Virus record (IMG/VR): IMGVR_UViG_3300044946_000177
Coordinates: 1-64,000 of that record
DNA from: a virus
Length of the DNA: 64,000 nucleotides
Reading direction: 5' to 3' (one strand)
The stretch's first letter is position 1. Each line of letters starts with the position of its first letter. Positions 16,077 through 24,798 of the stretch are shown here, in pieces. The position numbers were made by a program, and so were the translations under genes. The notes beneath the pieces were generated by a model. That model worked only from the letters and a program-made list of their open reading frames with translations, was not told the DNA's origin and did no database searches.

Positions 16077-16844
16077 TTGCTGCAAACGTACCTGACTCGC
16101 ACACAGCAGCTCCTGCAGAACCCCGCGGCGCCGACCTCGCTTTATGCGACGGCCGATTTGACGTCCTACATCAACCAGGCGCGCGGGCAATTGGCCGGAG
16201 AAACCGAGTGCTGTCGTGCGCTTGGGACGCTTTCAACGGTCATCGGGACGCGCAACTATAACTTCTCATCGATCTCTCTGCCCGCGGGCACCAGTTTGGC
16301 CGGCGTCATCAACACGCGCGGGATGTTGTACGCGGTGGCGTCGGGCTATCAGTGGATTCGCCCGCGGCCGTGGGCGTGGTACTGGCTGTTCAAGCTCAAC
16401 AATCCGGTTCCGCAGGGCGGTGCACCGCAGGTCTTCAGCCAATTCTCGCAGGGCTCGTCGGGCCAGGGATCGATCACCGGCATCGGCGCCGGAACCATGT
16501 CGTCGGGCAGCTTTTATCTCGACCCGCCACCCGATCTCGTTTACTCGCTGCTGATCGACTGTTCGTGCTATCCGACCGCGCTGGTGGCGGACACGGACGC
16601 GGAGGCCATTCCGTACTTGTTCACGGACGCGGTTCCGTACTTTGCGGCCTATCTCGCGTTGTTGTCGTCGCAGACCTCGGCGCGGGTGGAAGACGCGCAG
16701 AAGATGTTCGACCTCTACAAGATGTTCGTGGATCGCGCCAACCAAGCTAGCGCGCCGAACGTAAATCGCTTCTTGTACGAGAGGCAGAGCGATCCGACGA
16801 TGATCAATAAGCTGGGTATTACCTCCAAGGCTGGAGGACAGTGA
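16077..16844 (+). CDS. Head-tail adaptor-like protein, first paralogue (TTG start)
   Basis: A 255-residue protein. The start is TTG at 16077 because a near-perfect AAGGAGGTG lies at 16064-16072, six bases before it; the in-frame GTG at 16056 lies before that Shine-Dalgarno. The N-terminus (LLQTYLTRTQQLLQNP, then DLTSYINQARGQLAGETEC) matches the N-terminus of the next gene (LNSYMQDVQTFLRDA, then DIIKYINRARREIAIRTQC). The pattern helix, Y-I-N-x-A-R, then C-x-R is frequent in podovirus head-tail adaptors. The C-terminal half has EAIPYLFTDAVPYFAAYLAL and a helical end. Confidence 0.6.
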   Translation: MLQTYLTRTQQLLQNPAAPTSLYATADLTSYINQARGQLAGETECCRALGTLSTVIGTRNYNFSSISLPAGTSLAGVINTRGMLYAVASGYQWIRPRPWAWYWLFKLNNPVPQGGAPQVFSQFSQGSSGQGSITGIGAGTMSSGSFYLDPPPDLVYSLLIDCSCYPTALVADTDAEAIPYLFTDAVPYFAAYLALLSSQTSARVEDAQKMFDLYKMFVDRANQASAPNVNRFLYERQSDPTMINKLGITSKAGGQ

Positions 16845-16845
16845 A

Positions 16846-17790
16846 ATGCCCATGACTCTCAACTCGTACATGCAGGACGTCCAGACTTTCCTGCGCGACG
16901 CCAAGCAGGATTTGATCGATCCTGAGGACATCATCAAGTACATCAACCGCGCCCGCCGGGAGATCGCGATCCGGACGCAGTGCGTGCGCGTTCTCACGCC
17001 GATCACGGGAGCGGTCATTGGAGCATCGGTTGTTTCCGGAGGTTCGGGGTATGGCAGCGGGACCACGACGATCACGCTTACGCCGCCTGATTTTCCTTCT
17101 GGCGCTGGACCTTTTCCGAACGGGAGTCAGGGCTCCGTTACGCCGATCGTCAGTGGCGGTTCGATCACGGGCGTAAACGTCGTTTATGGCGGTGCCGGCT
17201 ACTGGCAGCCATCGTTCTCGATCACTGGGGCGGGGAGCGGGGCGACGGTGACGCCGGTTTTGTCTACGATCAACCAACTCAGTCAGGGGTTGGAAGTTTA
17301 CAATTTCTCGCAGGCCGACCTTACACCGTTTCCTGGCGTCCAGTCGGTTTACGCCATTCAATCAGTAAGTTTGCTGTATAGCGGTTTTAGGTATAGTTTG
17401 CTGTGTTACGATTTCAGTACCTATCAGGCTCTCATAAGGATTTGGGCGCAGCAGTGGCAGTATGTGCCGGCTGTTTGTGCGCAGTATGGTCAGGGAACGA
17501 ATGGATCGTTTTATATGTACCCTATTCCCAGCCAAGCCTATCAAATGGAATGGGATTGTTTTTGCCTGCCGCAGGATTTGATTACTGATTTAAGTGTGGA
17601 GGTGATCCCAGACCCGTGGACTGATGCGGTCGCGTACTGGGCGGCTCACCTATGTTATCTCTCGATACAAAATTTCAATGCGGCAAAATTTTACGAGGAT
17701 ATGTTCAATAGGCGCTGTCTCGGTTATAGCAACGCTGCGCGCGTGAGCCGCAGGACGTCACCATATGGTAGGTACGCGGGAGGGGCTTAA
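16846..17790 (+). CDS. Head-tail adaptor-like protein, second paralogue with GSGY module
   Basis: A 314-residue protein whose first 60 and last 110 residues resemble the upstream gene (IIKYINRARREIA; VIPDPWTDAVAYWAAHLCYL; KFYEDMFNRRC). About 100 residues in between hold a GGSGYGSGTTTITLTPP and VVYGGAGYWQPSFSITGAG pair, which look like a beta module inserted into an adaptor fold. Adaptors seal the portal and link it to the tail; that role is inferred from order and the paralogue. ATG starts one base after the previous stop; CTGGAGGACA gives a ribosome binding site. Confidence 0.6.
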   Translation: MPMTLNSYMQDVQTFLRDAKQDLIDPEDIIKYINRARREIAIRTQCVRVLTPITGAVIGASVVSGGSGYGSGTTTITLTPPDFPSGAGPFPNGSQGSVTPIVSGGSITGVNVVYGGAGYWQPSFSITGAGSGATVTPVLSTINQLSQGLEVYNFSQADLTPFPGVQSVYAIQSVSLLYSGFRYSLLCYDFSTYQALIRIWAQQWQYVPAVCAQYGQGTNGSFYMYPIPSQAYQMEWDCFCLPQDLITDLSVEVIPDPWTDAVAYWAAHLCYLSIQNFNAAKFYEDMFNRRCLGYSNAARVSRRTSPYGRYAGGA

Positions 17791-17792
17791 TG

Positions 17793-18314
17793 TCACAGCT
17801 TCGCCCATTTGCCGTGCATTTTTTTGGCGGCTTTGCATCGAGCGTCGTAGGCTTCTTCGGCAGTGCTAAACAGACCCAAGCCGTAAGTTTTTCCGCGGTG
17901 TTTAATAGAGGCCAGGAATTTTTGCGGTCGCGTTGCGAAGCATACGCCTTTATACCCCGTTTTGTTATTCTTTTGCGGACCCCTATTTCTGTGATTCTGC
18001 GACGGAGTAGCGTGGCGCAGATTTTTCCAGATGTTGTTCGACTGATCTTCGTCGATGTGGTCGATTTCGTATTCAGGCCATTCGCTTTTCATGTAAAGCC
18101 ACGCAAGGCGATGGGCCATATATTCTTTGTTGTTGATCCCAATTTTTATTCTGTTTTTTCCGTTCATGCGTCCAGCAGTTTTTCCCGGCATCCCTCGCCA
18201 AGAAAGCCTAACTTTCCACGTAAAAAGCCCGGTTATGGGGTCGTAATGCAAGATCGAGCGGAGATACTCTGCCGTCAGATCAGTGAGCGAGTTCTTGTGG
18301 CCGCGTTTCATCAT
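17793..18314 (-). CDS. HNH endonuclease with AP2-like domain, antisense insert
   Basis: A classic phage homing-type endonuclease of 173 residues. MAHRLAWLYMKSEWPEYEIDHIDEDQSNN, here read as MAHRLAWLYM and EIDHIDEDQSNN, followed by WKNLRHATPSQNHRN, is the HNH metal-binding core. GYKGVCFATRPQKFLASI and YGLGLFSTAEEAYDARC make the AP2-like DNA-binding domain. It cuts DNA near its own insertion site to spread. It is antisense between two tail-region genes, with no good Shine-Dalgarno. The downstream tail gene still has its own ribosome binding site. Confidence 0.85.
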   Translation of the reverse strand: MMKRGHKNSLTDLTAEYLRSILHYDPITGLFTWKVRLSWRGMPGKTAGRMNGKNRIKIGINNKEYMAHRLAWLYMKSEWPEYEIDHIDEDQSNNIWKNLRHATPSQNHRNRGPQKNNKTGYKGVCFATRPQKFLASIKHRGKTYGLGLFSTAEEAYDARCKAAKKMHGKWAKL

Positions 18315-18361
18315 ACAGGAAGGATAGTCCCAGGGGCCGTTATTGTCAAGGACCTTATTTG

Positions 18362-20608
18362 ATGCCCATCGAACAAAATCCCTACGTGCCCAAAGCGCCT
18401 GGACCTTTGACCATGGAAATGTTCGAGGGGATGAATACGAGCACGTCCCGCGTCGGCATTCCGGATGAACAAGTAAAATGGCTGGATGGGTTTTTCCCCT
18501 TAGATCACCACAATCTCCGCACTCTCTACGACGTCGGTGCCACGCTCTACACCGCGGTCGGCACGACGATCGTTTTCTTCGGCTTCGTCAACATCGGCGC
18601 GACCCCTTACGCGATCATCTTCCAGGCCGATGGCTCGGTCGTCGCGGTCAACGTAAACACGGCGGTGGTCACGACTATTTTAGCGGCAGGTACGATCGTG
18701 GTGCCATCTCAGCTCACGATCGGCCTTTCGCAATGGGGCCAGCAATACGCGATCATTGTCGCTAATCAGGCGAACGGCTATTGGCTCTGGGATGGGCTCG
18801 TCACCTACGCAGCGGGCACCATCGGCCCTCAAGTGGTGCTCACGAGCGGCGGCTCGGGATATGTGTCGAACCCGAATATCGGCCTCGTCGGCGGCAGCGG
18901 TTTTGGTGCCGTCTTCACATCGTCCATCAGTAACGGCTCGGTCGTTTCCGTCAGCATCTCGAATCCCGGTTCCGGCTACTTGGCGACCGACACGCCGACG
19001 CTGACCTTCATCGGCGGCAATCAGTCAGGCTCTGGGGCCTCTATTACTGCCGGTTTGGCCCATCATGCCGGCGGCTCGGGCGGCTCTATCTCTGTTACCA
19101 TGGTGCGAGTGCTCAGCAACGAGTATGACGCCTATGCGACTCTTGTTGCCGGCGGTTCCGGGTACTCCAATTTTACGAAGGTCGTCGTAACCGGCGGCGA
19201 TAATGTTTATGGAGCACCGCTCAAGATCACGGCTTCGGTTGTGGCCGGCGCGATTTCCAGCATTCAGGTAACTAACGGCCTGTATGGAAATTCCATCGCG
19301 CCGACCGTCTCAATAACCGATAATGGATACTATTTCATCAATTCGACGACGATCGTGTCCGGCGGTTCCGGTTACAGCAATTTTCCAGTTCTGTCCGTGG
19401 TTGACGCGAGCGGCAGTATTCAGTCATCGCCCGTTCTGACGCCGAGCGTGACTGGTGCAGGTAGTTCGATCACCTCGGTCAGCATCGTCTCCGGCGGGCA
19501 GTTCGGCGCCAGCGTAACGCCGACCATCGTGATTACCGACACCGCAACATCCGCGGCCGGTACGGTCACCCTCATGCCCTACGGCGTCAGCGGCAACGCG
19601 GTCGAGACGTACTCGGGGCATGTGTGGGTCGCAAACCAGAACAATTACAGCTGGTCCGCGCCCGGCTCGGCGTCCAACTTCGCCACCAGCGCGGGCGGCG
19701 GCTCGGCACAGTCCGCGGACTCCTACCTCAAGATCGGCTATACGCGCCTGATCCAGTCGAATGGGTTTCTCTATCTGATCGCCGATTCCTCGATCGACTA
19801 CATCTCGGGTGTCCAGACGGCGGGCACGCCGCCCACGACGACCTTCACCAAGCAGAATGCCGACCCGACGATCGGCACGCCCTACCCGTGGTCGGTTATC
19901 CTGCACGGGCAGGATCTGCTGTTTTCCAATTCTGTCGGCATTTATGGCGTTGCCGGAGCTCGCCCGACCAAGATCAGCGCCATGCTGGACGGTATCTGGG
20001 GCACCGGCAACCTTAACCTGTCCGCGGCGCATGCGACGATCTTCAAACGTGAAGTGTGGATGACGCTGACGACTTTCGTCAATCCGCTCACAGGCGCGAC
20101 GGTGACCGAGCCGTTCATGTGGGATGGCAAGCGCTGGTTTGCTTCGCCGCAGAACATGAACATGATCTTCATCGGCAGCCAGGAGCTCAATTCCGTCTTC
20201 ACGGCTTACGGGACTGACGGCACGATCGTAGCGCCGCTGTTCACGACCCCGTCTACCAACTTTACCAAAGTCGTGGAGTCGAAGCTATGGGCTGAACCGG
20301 GCGGTTACCTGCTCAACAAGGCGACGGGCCGCTTTTGGGCAATTGCCAATTACGCCTCGATCGCGTCGCCGTCGATCATCCTGTCGATCGACGCCGTGTC
20401 GGCCGATCCCAATGTCGCGGGCAGCATTGTCTCGACGTCGGCCGGCTACACGATCCCCGGTCCATCGATTACCGGGCACTGGGTCACGCCCCCGCAGGCC
20501 GTAGGCCAGCAAGGCATCCTGACGGGGATGACGATCAAGACGAATTGCGCCGACATGACGTTGATCTCGGCAATGATCGATGATAAGATTGTGGGGTACA
20601 GAGGATAA
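18362..20608 (+). CDS. Large tail protein (tail hub/stabilisation-like) with GSGY modules
   Basis: A 749-residue tail protein. The start (EGMNTSTSRVGIPDEQVKW, then LDGFFPLDHHNLRTLYDVG) and the last third (TYSGHVWVANQNNYSWSAP, TRLIQSNGFLYLIADSSID, EPFMWDGKRWFASPQN) look like the beta-propeller-like tail hub or packaged-DNA stabilisation proteins of P22-like phages. Between residues about 160 and 400 there is a run of GSGY modules (SGGSGYVSNPNIGLVGG, NPGSGYLATDTPTLTF, AGGSGYSNFTKVVVTGG, SGGSGYSNFPVLSVV). ATG 18362 is used rather than TTG 18359. CAAGGACC is upstream. Confidence 0.6.
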   Translation: MPIEQNPYVPKAPGPLTMEMFEGMNTSTSRVGIPDEQVKWLDGFFPLDHHNLRTLYDVGATLYTAVGTTIVFFGFVNIGATPYAIIFQADGSVVAVNVNTAVVTTILAAGTIVVPSQLTIGLSQWGQQYAIIVANQANGYWLWDGLVTYAAGTIGPQVVLTSGGSGYVSNPNIGLVGGSGFGAVFTSSISNGSVVSVSISNPGSGYLATDTPTLTFIGGNQSGSGASITAGLAHHAGGSGGSISVTMVRVLSNEYDAYATLVAGGSGYSNFTKVVVTGGDNVYGAPLKITASVVAGAISSIQVTNGLYGNSIAPTVSITDNGYYFINSTTIVSGGSGYSNFPVLSVVDASGSIQSSPVLTPSVTGAGSSITSVSIVSGGQFGASVTPTIVITDTATSAAGTVTLMPYGVSGNAVETYSGHVWVANQNNYSWSAPGSASNFATSAGGGSAQSADSYLKIGYTRLIQSNGFLYLIADSSIDYISGVQTAGTPPTTTFTKQNADPTIGTPYPWSVILHGQDLLFSNSVGIYGVAGARPTKISAMLDGIWGTGNLNLSAAHATIFKREVWMTLTTFVNPLTGATVTEPFMWDGKRWFASPQNMNMIFIGSQELNSVFTAYGTDGTIVAPLFTTPSTNFTKVVESKLWAEPGGYLLNKATGRFWAIANYASIASPSIILSIDAVSADPNVAGSIVSTSAGYTIPGPSITGHWVTPPQAVGQQGILTGMTIKTNCADMTLISAMIDDKIVGYRG

Positions 20609-20654
20609 TTGTCGTGCTATCGTACAATGCACAACGATTTCGGAGGATAGCAGG

Positions 20655-21086
20655 ATGTCCATAGTTAATCGGGCTTTAATTGTTGAGCGCGACTGCGCAG
20701 TCGCGGCCGACTTAACAAGCAAGGAGCCTTTTCTAAATCGAGAGCAGGCTGCAGCAGCGCTAACGAAGCACGGGTACAAAATTGCACGTGCTACGCTTGC
20801 AACCATGGCGAGCCGGGGGCAAGGTCCTGTTTACAAGAAGTGGGGGGCACAAACGCTCTATCGCTTGAGTGATCTTTTAGCGTGGGCCAAGTCTAAAACG
20901 GCTGATGCGGGAGGATTTGATGCGGTTCCAGAATTGGACGAGTGGCACGAATGGGGCGGGATACGGTATCGAGTTTCTTATGATTCTGCCAAGGTTTTTA
21001 TTGTTCCCGATGAATTCAGGATAAAGGAGTTCACAGCGATGCCGGACGGCACTATTCACGTAGTCTTGGAAAAACGGACGGGGTAG
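20655..21086 (+). CDS. Helix-turn-helix protein carrying a portal-like peptide (143 aa)
   Basis: Start ATG 20655 with GGAGGATAGCAGG before it. The first 20 residues contain RALIVERDCAVAADLT, almost identical to RALIAERNCAVAADLT inside the portal protein. Then comes an excisionase/MerR-like domain (NREQAAAALTKHGYKIARA, RGQGPVYKKWGAQTLYRLS), with the same G-x-G-P-x-[YF]-K wing as the minus-strand gene at 10369. The C-terminal 50 residues are beta-rich (EWGGIRYRVSYDSAKVFIV). DNA binding is likely from the fold; the reason for the portal-like segment is unknown. Confidence 0.55.
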   Translation: MSIVNRALIVERDCAVAADLTSKEPFLNREQAAAALTKHGYKIARATLATMASRGQGPVYKKWGAQTLYRLSDLLAWAKSKTADAGGFDAVPELDEWHEWGGIRYRVSYDSAKVFIVPDEFRIKEFTAMPDGTIHVVLEKRTG

Positions 21087-21087
21087 G

Positions 21088-21453
21088 ATGGGGCTAGCAA
21101 CTCTAACTTTCGTCCCCGACACGCCCGCCGACTTCCAGCGGTGGAGCTTCTCGAACCAGGCGTCGCATCGCGACATCATCCGCGTGATCGAGCAAAATCA
21201 AGTCGCGATGACGCCGGGGTTCACGCTGATGCCGGTAGACGAATACCTGATCGACCCCTTCGACCCCGAGAACCTGGGCAACTGGCCGTACTTGCATCAG
21301 GTCATGCACAACCAAATGTTTCAAGCCGCCGGTCTGCCCGCCAGCTACGACCTGACCGGGATCGATTGGCAAGACCCCCAGGTTGTGCAAAACTGGATCT
21401 CGGCTCACGCCGACGATCATAACCGAATCTCAGCCTTTTTAGGATTGTCCTGA
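21088..21453 (+). CDS. Hypothetical tail-region protein (121 aa)
   Basis: Not recognised. One base after the previous stop, with AGGATG overlap. Contains many aromatic and Asp/Asn residues (NLGNWPYLHQVMHNQMFQA, IDWQDPQVVQNWISAHADD). Its TGA overlaps the next ATG by one base. Likely part of the virion assembly set because of position. Confidence 0.5.
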   Translation: MGLATLTFVPDTPADFQRWSFSNQASHRDIIRVIEQNQVAMTPGFTLMPVDEYLIDPFDPENLGNWPYLHQVMHNQMFQAAGLPASYDLTGIDWQDPQVVQNWISAHADDHNRISAFLGLS

Positions 21454-21926
21454 TGCCTGCAGAAGCCCTGAAGCCCGTTGCCCCGCCTCCCGTCGTCTAC
21501 GCCGAGGTGCGCCGGTTCGAGTTGCCCGATCTCGACACGCATGCGCGGTGGTTCATGCCGCGCTTACTGAAGGAGTACCCGCATCTCAATGAGCGCTCGG
21601 CGATCGGCTTTTTGCGTGGAATCATCTATAGTAACGAGTTTCTGTTTCTCTTCCAGGAGAAGGGCGTCGCCTTGGCGCAGGCGATGGGGTCCGGCGGCCT
21701 GGAAGCCGAACCGATCGTCTGGGAACGGTTCGTCTGGGTCGAGAATCCAGCCGATGCCGGCCAGCAGCAGGCGGCTTCGTTTTTCTACGATCGGATCGTC
21801 AAGTGGGCGAAGACGATGGGCGTGTCGAAGGTGCACGTCGAGGAGCATAGCGACTGCACTCACGACCAGATCAAGGCGCGCGTGGGGCGGGTGTTCGAGA
21901 CGCAGCAGCGCTATGTGAGGCCGTGA
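21453..21926 (+). CDS. Possible GNAT-like protein (157 aa)
   Basis: The middle and end (LFLFQEKGVALAQAMGSGG, ERFVWVENPADAGQQQAAS, FFYDRIVKWAKTMGVSKV) show the strand-helix rhythm of GNAT acyltransferase-like proteins encoded near the ejection proteins of some podoviruses. A clear acetyl-CoA loop (Q/R-x-x-G-x-G/A) is not visible, so enzymatic activity is uncertain. The gene is coupled to the previous gene. Confidence 0.4.
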   Translation: MPAEALKPVAPPPVVYAEVRRFELPDLDTHARWFMPRLLKEYPHLNERSAIGFLRGIIYSNEFLFLFQEKGVALAQAMGSGGLEAEPIVWERFVWVENPADAGQQQAASFFYDRIVKWAKTMGVSKVHVEEHSDCTHDQIKARVGRVFETQQRYVRP

Positions 21927-21929
21927 ATC

Positions 21930-22109
21930 ATGACTGAAATCTGGGGCGTATGTGAAACTTGTTTCGGATACGGAAAGCAAACTTGGTTTTTTGCTGCGGG
22001 CCAAGAAATCTTTCGACTGTGTGACGTTTGCAATGGTCGCGGCATGCTGTTTGTTGGAAACAGTCGCGATTTGAAAAATGATAAGGATTCAGATTCATGT
22101 CCTTCTTAA
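21930..22109 (+). CDS. DnaJ-type CxxCxGxG zinc-finger micro-protein (59 aa)
   Basis: Two CxxC knuckles with the following Gly: CETCFGYG (residues 8-15) and CDVCNGRG (34-41), the DnaJ-like zinc-finger pattern. It is small for a chaperone and probably just a zinc-binding fold for protein contacts. The gene overlaps the next ATG by 13 bases. It is in an unusual place, between the GNAT-like gene and the internal virion proteins. Confidence 0.6.
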   Translation: MTEIWGVCETCFGYGKQTWFFAAGQEIFRLCDVCNGRGMLFVGNSRDLKNDKDSDSCPS

Positions 22110-23179
22110 CTGATCTGTTCGAAGGCCACACGTCAAATTTGGGCACGGACCTGAGCCACGCCGGCTCATCTCTGATGTCGCATCCTTCCGAGCTCTATGA
22201 GACGCTCGGCGGCGCCGCGGCGCTCGCGACCGGCGGGCTGGCGCTCGGGGGGCTAGGAGGCGGTCTGTTCGGTGGTGCGGATGCCGCGGCCGGAGGCGGC
22301 GGGCTGTTCTCGGGCTTGTTCGGTGGGGGGGATGCCGCGGCTGCGGCGGCCGGAGGCGATGCTTTCGATATCGGCGCGGCAACTCAGGGCTCTGACATCG
22401 CAACCGGCATTGCTGCCAATCCCGCATACGGAGGCGGCAGTTTAGGTGCTGCGGGCGACATCGGCGCGACCGGTGTGCAAGGAGCGGTCGGTGGCGGGGC
22501 CGGGGTAGATGCCACGGCAGGGCTCCCCGGTGGGGCTTACGATATCAGCGCGGCTTCCGAAGGCTCTGGCATTGCACAAGGTATCGCTGCAAATCCGGCC
22601 TACAGCGGCCCTCCCTCCGGCGGCTTCTGGAACACGCTGACCAGCCCCTCGCAGTGGACCCTCGGCGGCGTCGGCAAGGTAGCGGGCGTGGCAGCGGCCG
22701 GAGCCGGCCTCGGCATGGACGTCCTCAACCGCAACCAGATGGATCCCAACCAGGCGATGCTGGCGCAGCAGGCCGCCCAACTCGGGCAGTCCGGACAGGT
22801 GCTGGAGTCTTACCTCAAGACCGGCAAGCTGCCCCCTGCTCTCCAGGCGCAGCTCGACCAGGCGGTCGCCGCCGAGAAGGCGCGCATCGTTTCGGGCTAC
22901 GCAGCCAAGGGCATGCCAACCGATCCCAACCAGAATTCCGCGCTCGCGCAAGATCTGAACAACGTGCAGACTAATGCGATCGCGGCGATGGCGAACGTCC
23001 AGGTCGAGATGATGAATACCGGCTTGAAAGAAACCGGTTTGTCGTCGCAGCTCTATCAGATGCTGACCCAGCTCGACCTCCAGCAGAACAAGGACCTGAT
23101 GTCGGCGATCTCGTCGTTCGCTGCGGCGCTCGGGGGCGGGATGGGCGGCGGGCAGAATGTTAAGTTGAGCCTGGCCTGA
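22097..23179 (+). CDS. Ala/Gly-rich internal virion protein (360 aa)
   Basis: The first 180 residues are extremely Gly/Ala-rich, with an internal repeat of about 24 residues: FDIGAATQGSDIATGIAANP at about 89-108 and YDISAASEGSGIAQGIAANP at about 148-167. The second half is helical (LDQAVAAEKARIVSGYAAK; ETGLSSQLYQMLTQLD). This fits the first of the three ejected internal proteins of podoviruses, which often have a glycine-rich, membrane-interacting segment. Position before two larger internal proteins supports it. ATG 22097 overlaps the zinc-finger gene. Confidence 0.6.
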   Translation: MSFLTDLFEGHTSNLGTDLSHAGSSLMSHPSELYETLGGAAALATGGLALGGLGGGLFGGADAAAGGGGLFSGLFGGGDAAAAAAGGDAFDIGAATQGSDIATGIAANPAYGGGSLGAAGDIGATGVQGAVGGGAGVDATAGLPGGAYDISAASEGSGIAQGIAANPAYSGPPSGGFWNTLTSPSQWTLGGVGKVAGVAAAGAGLGMDVLNRNQMDPNQAMLAQQAAQLGQSGQVLESYLKTGKLPPALQAQLDQAVAAEKARIVSGYAAKGMPTDPNQNSALAQDLNNVQTNAIAAMANVQVEMMNTGLKETGLSSQLYQMLTQLDLQQNKDLMSAISSFAAALGGGMGGGQNVKLSLA

Positions 23180-24798
23180 TGACTTTTATCGACCCGATGC
23201 ACGACAATTTGACCGGAGATCCCACTCCGGTCGGCGGCACCCGATTGCCGCAAGCCGCCCCTCCGTCCGGTCCCGCCCTTCCCGATTACGCGCCCTACGG
23301 CGGCGCCAACATGACCGGTCTGGCGCCGGGTTCCTCCGACTACGTGTCGAGCCGCCTTGCCGGCGAGGCTGCGGCAAAGGGCGAGGCGCAGACTTACGTC
23401 GATCGGCGGGCGGAAGACCAGATGGTGCAGGATCGCCAGAAGATGGCGCAATCCTATGCCCTGGAGTCGGCCGATGCGCGCGATCCTGCCCTCCGGCCGT
23501 GGAACGCCGAGCAGGAGAAAGCCAAATACATTCGCGGCCCCATGGAGAACTTCGGCTCGGTCGGCATGATCTTCGCCATGGCTGCCTCCGCGTTCACCCG
23601 CACGCCCATGATCAGCGCCTTGAATGCGGGTGCCGCCGCCATGCAGGCGACTCAACAGTCCGACGAGAAGGCGTACAAGCAGGCTTTCGACGCTTGGAAA
23701 AGCAACTCCGACCTGGCGCTCAAGCGCTTCGACATGGAGCGCAACCTCTATGAGGACGCCAACAAGCTGCTGACGACCGACATGGGTCTCTGGAAGCAGA
23801 AAAGCTTGATGCTCGCGGCGCAGTTCGACAACCAGAAAATGCGAATCATGCTGGAAAACGGCATGGACAAGGAGGTGCTGGACGCGCAGGCCGCGCAGTT
23901 CAAGGCCGCGGAGGAGATGCGCAAGTCGAAGTTCGAGTTCGATAAGCAGGATTTCTTCCGGCAGCAGTACGCGGATTCGGTCAAACAGTATCAGGACGCC
24001 CATCCGGGGGTGAATGACAAGAACAAGACGCCGGAATACGTGGCGTTTAAGTCCAAAGCGTGGAGTGACGCCCTACGCGCTTCGCAAGGCGAGATGACCC
24101 CGGAGCAGCTCGCGCAGCTTCGCGCGACGAGCGCGGGGGGTAACACCAATTTGACCGCTGATCGCCAGCGCGCGGCCGATGTCGACAAGATTATGAAAGA
24201 AAAAGAAGCTGCGGGAGAATTAAAGGGGAAGTCGGCAGAGCAAATAGCCGATATACGCGCTAAGGAAGAAGCGCGCTTAAAGTCCCTTGGTACTCCCATC
24301 ACATCCAGTCGCAAAGATGACCTTGCCAGCGCAATCACTCGCGCGCAATTGTCCTCCGATACGATTAACAACATAGAATCGCTCTTAAAGAAGCATATCG
24401 CCTTGACTGGTCTTGGCGGCAAAATTACTCGCCCAGCGGAAGCGATCGGCAACGTGTTTGGGAGCAACGCAACTGACCGTGCGCAGTTTTTGTCTCTCAT
24501 TTCCGAGTTAAAAGAGTGGGCGCCGCGCTTGCTCAACGAATCCAAGGCGCGACCGTTGGCATCGGAAGAAAAAGAAATCGCAAATATCGTTCCCGGCTTG
24601 AATATTGGCGATACGACTAAAAATACGGCGGATCGGCTTTTAAAGTTGCAAAAACTGTTTCGCCAGCTGCAGGAAAACATGACCAAGCGCTATGAGGGAA
24701 CGTGGCAGCCTCCGGCAGTCGGTTCTACATCGCCTTCTCCCGCAACTACTTCGCCCGGCAGGAAACCTTCATACCTTGATGCTCCGGTTACGCCATGA
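23179..24798 (+). CDS. Helical internal virion protein (539 aa)
   Basis: A 539-residue protein with a disordered N-terminus and a long helical body (AAAMQATQQSDEKAYKQAF, DLALKRFDMERNLYEDANK, EMRKSKFEFDKQDFFRQQY). A Met/Phe/Ala-rich stretch (SVGMIFAMAASAFTRTPMI) near residue 125 could contact membrane. The C-terminal third, after about 24180, is visibly richer in A/T than the start. Probably the second internal/ejection protein, by order. TGATG overlap with the previous gene; its stop overlaps the next ATG by four bases. Confidence 0.6.
   Translation: MTFIDPMHDNLTGDPTPVGGTRLPQAAPPSGPALPDYAPYGGANMTGLAPGSSDYVSSRLAGEAAAKGEAQTYVDRRAEDQMVQDRQKMAQSYALESADARDPALRPWNAEQEKAKYIRGPMENFGSVGMIFAMAASAFTRTPMISALNAGAAAMQATQQSDEKAYKQAFDAWKSNSDLALKRFDMERNLYEDANKLLTTDMGLWKQKSLMLAAQFDNQKMRIMLENGMDKEVLDAQAAQFKAAEEMRKSKFEFDKQDFFRQQYADSVKQYQDAHPGVNDKNKTPEYVAFKSKAWSDALRASQGEMTPEQLAQLRATSAGGNTNLTADRQRAADVDKIMKEKEAAGELKGKSAEQIADIRAKEEARLKSLGTPITSSRKDDLASAITRAQLSSDTINNIESLLKKHIALTGLGGKITRPAEAIGNVFGSNATDRAQFLSLISELKEWAPRLLNESKARPLASEEKEIANIVPGLNIGDTTKNTADRLLKLQKLFRQLQENMTKRYEGTWQPPAVGSTSPSPATTSPGRKPSYLDAPVTP

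Noticed and set aside
17790-18362. 190-residue plus-strand frame
   Set aside because: It is the complement of the HNH endonuclease gene.
23056-24003. 315-residue minus-strand frame
   Set aside because: It is opposite an internal virion gene in a coupled run.
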